Assembly: GCA_015680685.1 (NCBI GenBank)
Contig: MNCI01029463.1
Location: 62,001 to 126,000, forward strand
Direction of reading: 5' to 3'
DNA from: Gnetum montanum
Lineage: Eukaryota > Streptophyta > Gnetopsida > Gnetales > Gnetaceae
DNA: 64,000 nt
A program made the position numbers and the translations under genes. Below are positions 45,994 to 55,800 of the stretch, one piece after another (position 1 is the first letter of the stretch; every line of letters begins with the position of its first letter). The notes beneath the pieces were generated by a model. The model saw only the letters and a program-made list of their open reading frames with translations. It ran no database searches and was not told where the DNA came from.

Positions 45994-48807
45994 ATGGCCT
46001 CGAAATACGGACAACAGGAAGGTCCTGCTCAAGGTGGGAGCAAACGACCTAGGAGAGGCAAAGGACAAGTTCTTACCAAACAACATGTAGAGCAGGAGGA
46101 AAAATCATTTAGCATTCACCCTGAGGAACCTGCTACTATACAATCAAGGTAGGTAGAAGGAGTTGTTGTAGCACCTGAATAGGGACAACATCTCACGTTG
46201 CCCCAAGATTGTGCTCAGGCTATCCATGAAGGGTCCATATTCACTACGGTGATTGTGGAATTAAATTTTCAATATTTCACAGATTTTGCTTTAGAGGCCG
46301 TTAGGGACCACCTCAAAGGATCCCCATTATGGCCTATCCTCTCTGAAAGCGGTGCCTGGTACTTAGGGAAAACGTACCAATTTTGGCACAATAGGGAACA
46401 AGGCACCATGATTAACATTTGTGGTGTGATAGTCAATTTCTTTGTTTAGGCCATTTTGAAAGTATTAAACCTTTCGAATACAGGGCCAAAGGTTGCTTAG
46501 TTGTCTACCCATTCAGACCTGGATGCGCGACGAGTTTGTTTGGAAAGGGCATATGGCGAGAAAGATAAGACGTTTGGAGAGTTGACGACGAAAGATAGGA
46601 TCTACTTCAAAATAGGGACTTATCACCTCTTCCTCACAAAGGGCTCAAAAATAATTTCGACATATGTGTCAAGAGGATGTGTAGTGTTGATGGGGAAGGT
46701 TAATGCTAACCTACCTCAACTATATTTTACGGAGATCCTGAGGCGGTTTGAAGAACAGAAGACATGGAAGCTTGCGTTGCCCTTCCCTTGTCTTATCAGG
46801 AAGCTATGCAGACATGCTGGTATCAGAGGATACACCAATGATGTCCTCCAAAAAGCCCAAAATGCTTCATATGCTGAACTGCTAAAGCCACCAGCTGCAA
46901 GGAAAATCACTAGTGAGACGCTGGGGCCGGAACAAGAAAAGGAACAAATAGCAGGGCCAACTACAACTCAACTTGCAGGACCCAGCCAACTTCCAAGCAT
47001 AGGACACATCCAACAATAAGAAGAAGAGCCTAACATGGGCCAACAGGATCAACCACCACCACCACCGCAAGATTATAGACCATTGATGAGCCATCTCTGA
47101 GCCATCACTGAGATGGTCAGTTGGGGAAGTCGTGATGATGCAAATCTCTTCCGTGTCATTGATGATGTCATACAACCCACGATTTCTTTGGATCGCTCAA
47201 GGGGAGAAGTGTCCATCCATACAGGAGGAGAGGAGAGCACTTGCTCACAACAGATCTCAGGGAACACTACATCTTTTCAAGTGCAATTAGAAACTGGTGA
47301 AGGGGCCACAGTGGTGGTCATGCAGCACCAGGATGTAGCATGAGTCGCAGAAGTGGTAGTAGACCACATTAAGGAATCATTCAATGTACCTATTGTGTCA
47401 CCAGCAGACCTTACAGGAGCACGGGATGCTCAAACTCTAGCTGGAACCTCAATGACTCCTGTGGAACATGAGGATGTACTTGATCGATTGCTACAAACAG
47501 GATAGGTAATGACGTCCTTGTTTGACATCCCTCAGGATGTTACAGAAATTCAATCAGACCTCATTTCCACCAAAGGAAAGTTGATCTTGATAGAGATGAG
47601 GGTCGAGCACATTGAAGTAGAGGTGAAAAAATTGCAAGAAAGGCTCATGGCCCTACAAGTAGCACATCGGGACCCTTTGCAATTTATTCCTGCAAACCAG
47701 ATGGACACTTTCAAAACTAAGCAACTAACCAAACTACTAATGGAGAATAAGAAGGTGGCAAAAGAAAAAGAGAAGGCTATTTGGGATGCCTCTGCAGCAC
47801 AAGCGCAAACGTATGCCCATACCAAGGTACTCAAGGCCTTATAAGAGGAAAACAAGCAGCTTGTTGCGGACAACCTTCAGTTGATCTCTGTGGAAAAGAA
47901 AAAGAATGTTCTCAAAGAACATTTTTAGTAGTTGCAAGAACAATTCATCTGAGTCAACTAAGACATGAACCATTTAGCCAGGGAAAATCGAACCCTCTCA
48001 ATGGAGGAGGTATGCACCATCCGACAAAAGAAGGCTATTGAAATAAGCACGTGGCAAAATGAGGCTAAACAGCATGAAAAGCTAAAAAAGCACTTTCGGG
48101 ACCAAGTGGGGATGTATAAGTAGATCATTGAGAAGGAGATCCGTATGGACAAGGCCCACATCAATGCTATCAATGCTCAACACACTGACTGGCAGGCCAT
48201 ATTGGACACATATGCATTTGCCCACCAAGCGGAAGTTAAGAACTAGGACTTGCAGATCCAGAACCTTACTAAATACATGGAGTTGGCAAACCTGCGGTAT
48301 GCCAACCTCACCATGTTAACAATAGGGTGCCCAAGAACAGAGCTGGAGCAATAGGTAGCCACCACCTACATCAAATATGAAACAGAATTTGCAGAATGTA
48401 AGAAGATATTGCAAAAACTAGAGATTGCAAATTCTGAACTTGAGGTGGTTAAAGCAAGCTACCAGGGACAAAAGGGTGTCACAATAGCCTTGGCTTGATG
48501 ACTTATAGATTTTCAAGAATACAGAGACAAAGCCAGAGCCTATGAGGAGGAACGACGGGTGTTTGCGGCTTGGTATGTCAAGGCAAATCAAATGTTTTCG
48601 CAACTACCCTGCCCATGGGAGGTGCCGACTCCATCAAACATTGGAACATTAGCATGGATGATGCAAGACCCCTGAACTGAAGAGGAGAAACTCTAGGCCA
48701 TACTTCAACGCCATCAAGTCCCAAGACCTGGAGCACAAGACAAGGGAAAGGCACCCATGGAGGAGCCACCGCCACCAGGAACTACAGGAGTTCCATCAAT
48801 TTTATAG
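45994..48807 (+). pseudogene. Element C 3' gene (Athila-type extra ORF), stops but no net frameshift
   Basis: ATGGCC follows a TTGCAG acceptor-like site. From 45994 to the TAG at 48805-48807 the blocks all lie in one frame (938 codons) interrupted by about 18 stops. Regions in order: basic N-terminus (GSKRPRRGKG); a domain with DRIYFKIGTYHLFLTKG, ISTYVSRGCVVLMGKVNANL and FPCLIRKLCRHAGI (46590-46830), resembling the plant retroelement domain called putative plant transposon protein; a linker with PPPPPQDYRPLMSHL; a long coiled-coil half (47509-48500); and a conserved end YVKANQMFSQLPCPWEVPTP (near 48573). No transmembrane or signal segment is seen. Related genes in A and B occupy the same place. 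The biochemical role is unknown; DNA binding or particle association are guesses. Confidence 0.75.
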
Positions 48808-48980
48808 CTATAGGATTTCCTTTCGCATTCTTTGTGTTGTGTCTCAATTTTGTTCTGATTCCACACTACAGCATGAACCCATTCTCACCATTCAATAATT
48901 CCATACCTATCCACTGTGTAATCAATGAAGCTTATTCTCACTGTAACTCGAGGACGAGTTTTCATTCAATTGTGGGGGTA
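48808..48980 (+). other. Element C 3' untranslated part and polypurine tract
   Basis: Short noncoding stretch ending TTCATTCAATTGTGGGGGTA, the same end as in element A, directly before the LTR. Confidence 0.7.
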
Positions 48981-49851
48981 TGATGAGTTATCATTTTTGT
49001 TGGCTGCAATATCGCATACATGATATCGCCTATGCGATATCGCAGCCTAGACGTGATATCACATACGCGATATCACATCCTAGACGCGATATCACATACG
49101 CGATATCGCAACCTGTCTCCTCATCTATGAATAAGAGGTAGATAGATCTGATAGGTAGCTTTTAGATTTTCTTTTAAGTGTTTAGTTTTAAATAGTTCTT
49201 CTCTCAACCCTTCTCTCCTAGTGCATGCCCACAGTGTGGTATTGTAATTGTACAACATCCTTATTCGAGTGTGACGTACTTGGACACGCACATGATCAGC
49301 AATAAAGATCAAGATTACTTCATCATTGCAGCGTCCACTTAGCTTAATTATTTATTTAATTGTTATTTACTGCTTTCTTAGTTAACATCTTCTTTCCCTA
49401 AACTCTTGTTAAACGTGGAATGAGTACGACTTGATCACGAGCATTTAAGTGTGACTACTTGGTAACCCAGTAGCGTACCTAGGATCTACACTTGGTAATC
49501 CCAGTGGTAGTCATGCACGAGGTCCAAGATGTGTACGGATGATTGAGGAACGGATGCTCATCGTACTTAGGCTAGCTTAGGTTCTCTCTCACACACTCTC
49601 TCTTAGCTTAGTTAATATTACTTCCCATCATACCCAGGAGTAGCATTAGTGTAGGAACACATCATACACCTCACTCTGGACTAAACCATATGTGACAAAG
49701 TTAATAATAGTCCAGGTGGGAAGACAGCAAACTACGATCTACGAGTAACTGTCTGGATGCCACAACTAGTCCATCTACGGAGTTCGACCGGATTGTGCGT
49801 GAAACACTCGTATTCGTATGGTTGAGTGTAGGGGTACCTCACCACTCATCA
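48981..49851 (+). repeat. Element C 3' LTR
   Basis: TGATGAGTT...CACTCATCA, 871 bp, followed by CACAT. U3 has at least six GATATC words from about 49020 to 49110, arranged as roughly 37 bp units (GATATCRCATACGCGATATC plus a spacer ending CCTAGACG). The TATA box of the 5' copy (TATAAATAAG) reads TATGAATAAG here. Confidence 0.9.
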
Positions 49852-52594
49852 CACATAATTGCTCTCAAGTTTTTCTTAAGCTTCTCACAAGAGTTGTAAG
49901 ATTCTCACAATTTAAGTCCCTCACTTTTCTTTCATGTTTTACAAATTTACTTTCATGTTGTAGGATCATGTTTCCAATAGTTGACTATTTATGCATGTTT
50001 GAAAGGTTTAATGCTTATGATTGCTACAATGGATGAATTCCCTTTCTAGATTTCTTTGAATTGAGGGTCAACTCAATTGAACTCTAATGCATGTTTCTAT
50101 GATCGATTTGTTTTTCAATTTAAAGGTTATCGAGTTCTATTTTGGGGTTTCTTGTTAACCCATGAAGTTTGGCTCAAATTACTTCTCAATCTTGTTAAAT
50201 TGGATCATTTGCAATCTTTAGAAGCTTGATAGAAGATGAAAGAATGTTTTCATGATAAGTTTTGCATGCTTTGAAAGTAAGTTCTTTAACATTTATGAAG
50301 ATTTCAGTTGTTTACATGCTTTTTTCATGGACAACATTATTCCCAATTTCTCTTTGAATTTGATGTAATTATGTCTTTAAATGCCTTAAATCTATTGTCA
50401 AATAGCCTAGACACATTTCTTTTGCCTTCTATACCCTTCTTAGGGCCTAATTTTTATGTAATTTTCATGTTGAAATTGTCAGACGTTATTATTTATTTTG
50501 AACTATGGACCATGACCTCATCATGAGTCATGTTCTATTTGACCAAGAGGCCAATTACCTGGACTTTGTCATAGAAAATAAATAATTATCATCATAATGT
50601 TGGGTTAAGTGATGAGCTTTTTCATTGAAATTAGTATGAGTATGTATTAGATATGGACTTTATCCCAAAAAAATAAATAATTATCTTCATAAGGTTGGGC
50701 CAAGAGATAAAGTTTTTTTAGTAACTATGATGTGTAGGTATTAGCTAGACTTTGTCACTAAAAAGAGATAATTATTGTTATAAAACAAGGCCAAGAATTG
50801 ATCTTTTTCACTAGCATTATTATGAGAGAACTTACATTAGTTTTGATCTTTTTTTAATCAATATAAAAATCAATTTTGGGATTTCATTATTTGAAAAAGA
50901 AAAAGTTTTCTTAACCAAATAATAAATATATAGCTAAACTAGTGGATATCACAACCGTGATCTAGTAGTTAAAGAACTTCATTAAATGTCTTGGTTAAAA
51001 ATTCTTTTCTATATTTATGATCTAATGTACTTTAAATTCTTTTTAATTATTATCTATTATGTTTGAGTGACACTCCTTAAAGGAAAGTTGGGCACCAAGC
51101 AATAGCTTACTTAACCACTAATAAATGAATCCTTCATAAATAGTAATCTCATGGTCTCATTTTAATGAAACGGAAAGGAAATCTTTTACTTATATCTATG
51201 AGACCCCTAGGTTCTATTACAACAATTTCAAAATTCCTTTTACACTTTAGTGAAATCCAACATATAACCTGAAGTCACCAATAGTTAAAGTATTTATGAA
51301 TATATAAATTTCAAATGACCATTCATGTGGGTTTATCAATGAAGCTATTAGCTGAGCTGAGACAGGTAAATATTTATCTGAAAATGCAGGAAAAGAATGA
51401 GAAGAAAATTTTACATGAAGTGGGCTAAGAAGATTCTTTTGTCGTTATGTCCTTATTCATTTGACCATGGTTGTGGAATGTGAGTGTGACGGGGACTGCA
51501 TCAACAGTAAAAAAGAAAACATTGATTTGATTATATTGTGGGGTTATTTAAAAGTTTTACCGGTAATTGGAGAGGTAGTAGCAAACTGGTTACATCAATG
51601 ACAAAATAATATTGATTTGATTAGATTACAAGGTTTTACCGTGGTTTTGAGATGTGAGTGGGTGGTTACATCAATTATCAAAACGGTGATATGAGCTTAT
51701 TCTAAGATTATTCTTAATCTTGCCGGCACCTTATTTAAGTATTCGAATGATCACAATGGGTTTTGAGATGTGAGTGGCAAAGTGATTACATCGGCAATAT
51801 AAAGAACATTGATTCCATTATATTGGCACTTTATTCGAAGGTATTTCATGACATTGACTCCATTATATTGGCACTTTATTTGAAGGTATTTCATAGGCTT
51901 ATCTGTAATTCATCAAACATGTAAATAGCAATAAAGATGAATACTACATTTGCCTGCAGTGCAGTGTGCTATATCGAACCAAATTACACATAGATAAGAT
52001 ATTAAAATTACAAAAATTTAATTAAGTTATTATATATATTACAAAAACACTTCATTAATTTCTTAAAAATATTTTTAAAACTCATAACATATATATTATT
52101 ACTGCTCAATAAAAACAGAGGGTCTGCACACTTTTAAAATTTCAGTTTGACTGATCACAGTCACTTACCAGAGGATGGCTAGAACAGAGAAGAGCCACTA
52201 GACGAGACCTGAAAAAGAGAGCCCAATTGCAAGCAAGATAGGCCAGAACAGATTGCCATGTGTCCACTGCGAAAATAAAGCAAGCAAATCTGCTCACACA
52301 TACTGGGCCGTGGCATAAAACAGTTAACTTGCATGCTTTTGTGGTGCTGCATTTGTCCATTATAGTTAAAGCATGGTTCATCAATCTGCAATTCTGCCTA
52401 GTTTCTGATTTAACGATTGTGATTGACTGATTCCCATCAATGGCTGCTCCTGCTTCTTCTTTAAAAATATATATATATTTAGTGCGTAGCAGGCCTTTCC
52501 TTTCTAATTCTTCCAACCCTGATACAGTGGAGTAGTAGTAGATTCCCAACAAGCAAAACAAAGCTGTTTGTGTGTGCAGTAGTGTTGTTATATA
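49852..52594. other. AT-rich flank between element C and the transporter gene
   Basis: It begins with the CACAT duplication. No gene is recognised. Degenerate copies of a roughly 100 bp unit (GTTTTGAGATGTGAGTG and GTTACATCAAT words) occur from 51450 to 51800. A 45 bp perfect-period duplication is at 51806-51850 and 51851-51895. Minus-strand open frames near 52142-52561 lack support. Confidence 0.4.
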
Positions 52595-52818
52595 ATGACA
52601 ACCAAGTTATGTCACTCCTCCATCTCTGATCTCTCCTCCCATCTTTTATCAACTTCTGAAGGCCTCTCTGCAATCAATCATATATTCAGGAGGAACCCAT
52701 TACAAAAACCAGAAAGGAAGGGATCGATCCATAATAATCATCATTATTTTGCTGTGGTTGTTGTTGCAGCTATTTCTGTCATCAGGACAGGAAGGACTCA
52801 CTCACCCACCTTTTTGTC
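52464..52818 (+). promoter_or_regulatory. Putative core promoter and 5' UTR of the transporter gene
   Basis: A TATA run (AAAAATATATATATATTTAG) lies at about 52464-52482. An upstream ATG at 52595 opens a 102-codon frame that overlaps the main start in another frame (to 52903). A pyrimidine-rich GTTGTTGTTGCAG ends near 52770 and could be a 5' UTR intron acceptor that would alter this. Confidence 0.4.
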
Positions 52819-55800
52819 ATGGCCAAAACCATGGACAGATCGTCATTTTTTGTTGAAGAAAATGGCAACGGCCATGCTGTTGCAGCTTGTGAGCAGGAAA
52901 TAGGTGATCTTGATCCCTCGGCTCCAAAATCTGCTCACAGAACTGATCATGGTATTATTTGTTCAAGTCTTTATACTTTCATTTATTTTATTCTTTTGCA
53001 TGAATATAGGTGGGATATTACAGTTTCAAATTCTGTTGATTTCTTCTTAATGTTACCAATTTTTAAGGATGTTTTCAAAACTCATGTACATTTTTATGTC
53101 CAATAGACTCAGAGGGAGATTTCAGTATCAATTATGGACTTAATAAAACTAACAAAATTTCAGTTTCAGTTCGTAATTGATGTGAAAAACTTGCTTTTCC
53201 GAGTGAAACAACTAATTTTCCATTTGGAGAGTCTGTTTCAGATCCTTGGCAGCAGGTGGGCTTACTGTTGGTGACAAGCTTCAATTGTGTATATATTTTG
53301 GGATACTCGAATCTTATACTGGTTCCCCTGGGCATGGTCTGGGGAATAATTGCAATGATTGTCCTGGGAGCTTTTTCCCTGTATGCAAACATTGTGCTTT
53401 CAAAACTATTCATCATTGATGGAAAGCGTTTTATCAGATACAGAGACTTGGTGGGATTTGCATTAGGTATATATCATGGCCTTTTCTGTCTGATTTTAAA
53501 TGAGCTGTAACTAAAATGAGATAAAAAAAAAAATCTTAGAAGTTTTCTCAAGACCTCTGGCAGGATGAGCATTAAAACTTCAGATGATCATCTTTTTTTC
53601 TTTCTTGTTCTTGTTACACAGGAAGGAAGATGCACTATTTAGTTTGGGGTTTACAGTTCCTGCATTTTACTCTATGCAACATGGGATTTTTGCTTCTCTC
53701 AGGGAAATCTCTGAAGGTATAAACATCAGTATTATGGTCTGGTTCTTTTTTATCATGCCTGTTACGTCGGTATGTTTCTTCTTCAAAATGTAGATTTCAC
53801 TTCAACTTTCATGGGAATCATCCCCCAGAAGCTGTGGCTGTTTGCAGCTTGTTTTGGATTTTTATCTGCGTCCACGAAACCTAAATTACAGCTATTTGGC
53901 GGAAACGACAAAGACTTTTGGCTTTATTTCATTTCATTGAACAGGAAATTGTAAAAGAAATAGATTGGTTTGGTTGATGGTGAATTATTGTTCTTTATAT
54001 AGCACATATACTATTGAAAGGGACTTTTTTAAAACTGTATAAATCTTAACCTTTTCTTCTTCCGTGAACCAGGAAACAAACCCAGCCTTTTATTTACTCT
54101 AACCTTTTCTTGCACCCTTAATTAACAAACAAATCCATTAACCTTTTCTTGCAACTTTAACTAACCAGCCTACCTTAAATAAGGTTTATCACCAGGCTCA
54201 ACTTCTAGAGACTTGGTAAATAAGAAAAAAGCTGAACTTTAAGACTACACCCAGGTTCAAATTCATGTCCTGAGAAATGAACATGTTGCAAACTCGGCCA
54301 AAGAAAAGGATCATTACTGGAGCCTTAAAGCTCCTACCAAAAAGAAAAAAAATCATCACTTTGACGCCTCAATACTCATTCTTCAAGTGATCTGTGGAAA
54401 AACACAGGCTTAACCTCTTTAAATAACTATGCCTAGTCTCAAACCTGCATCTTCTTTCTGATTGAGGAAGAAAATCAATTACCCAACAGAAAAAATAAGC
54501 CAATCAGGAAGAGAATCAATTACCCAACAAAAAAAATAAGCCTCGATCAAGTAAGTGGAGAAAGCGCCCAACCAAAAAAATAAGGCAAAAGTCAAGTTCA
54601 GTGCAAAAAGAGCCACGAAAGAACCGTGACCTTTCTTGCACTATTATTGAATCCTGCACACAGTTGAAATTTGTTACCGTATACGGTATGCCAGCCTTTC
54701 TTTATTACGGTTATACCGGTCTTCCTCATGAGATTCGTGCTTTTGTTTTTTTGCTTTTCTTTGTTACAGGAAGTGTGTCTGGATTTGAAAGACGATGTTG
54801 ATCTGAAGCTTGGAGAATTCATTGGTATTTCAGGAGCCATATACTTTGTATTTGCAGTGGTGGTGCCTCATTTGTCAGCCATGGGAATCTGGTCTGCCTT
54901 GTCAGCATTTCTCACATCTGCTTACGTTATCATCTTAGTGGTTGTAGCAACAAAAGATGGTATTAAACAACTTTAATAATATCATGAAGTCCCTCTTTTT
55001 TGACAAATAGAATTTCCATCATCCTCCATATGATACAATTTTGTACCTTAATAATATCATGCAAATCTTTTTTCTTCTTCTTTTTTCCCTGAATATAATT
55101 TCCATACTCCTTCACATGACCCAATATTGGAATGATCTCATTATCAGGTTTGAAATTAAACTCTGAATCTTTCTCACTCTTCTTTCTTTCTTGCAGGTAG
55201 AAGTGCAGGACCCAAAGATTACCATGTGCCAGGAAACAGAGAGGACATGATCTTCAACGCCATGGGAGCAATAGCAGCAGTAGTGTTCACCAACAATTCA
55301 GGAATGCTTCCTGAGATTCAGGTTGATGTCCAAGCCAAAACCCAAAACAGTTTAAAAATTGATATTAAAAAGGCATTAATGGATTATAAGCCATAATGAC
55401 AGAAAACTTCAACGTGCAGGCGACCCTGAAGAGACCGGCAGCCAGAAATATGCAGAGAGCTCTCTATCTGCAGTTCAGTTTGGGGCTAGGAATATACTAC
55501 GGCGTTACAGTTCTGGGCTACTGGGCTTATGGATCCTCTGTGTCTGAGTACCTGCTCAATGACATTAGCGGACCCAAATGGGCCAGGATCACTGCAAACA
55601 GTGCAGCTTTTCTGCAGACCGTTGTCTCTCAACATGTAAGCAAAGCAACACCCATAACAATAATGATGTCCAGAACCCACAATCCTATACTATAGGCAAG
55701 CAAATCAATTGATTCAATTTTCAGTATGACATTTCTGGGTCATTACCTAGAGGCACAATGTTCATCCTGCCAAGGCAGATCCTGAGATTATATGGATGGG

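Larger units (their letters stand above)
19832..49851 (+). mobile_element. Element C: Athila-like retrotransposon lacking pol, hosting D and E
   Basis: It has two related LTRs (19832-20637 and 48981-49851), a primer site directly after the first, a polypurine tract before the second, and a perfect 5 bp duplication CACAT. Internal parts are the leader, gag (40728-44084), a noncoding spacer, an internal promoter and the 3' gene. No protease, RT, RNase H or integrase lies between gag and the spacer, so C is a non-autonomous deletion derivative. D, with E inside it, interrupts the leader at 20708/40653. Without those insertions and the extra tandem copies C would be about 8.5 kb. Confidence 0.9.

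Noticed and set aside
49008-49112. Regular short repeats as a possible CRISPR array
   Set aside because: Units lack unique spacers of constant length, lie in a plant LTR, and have no cas genes nearby.
52142-52561. 139-codon open frame on the minus strand upstream of the transporter
   Set aside because: No family resemblance; it overlaps the putative promoter and 5' UTR on the other strand and composition looks random.
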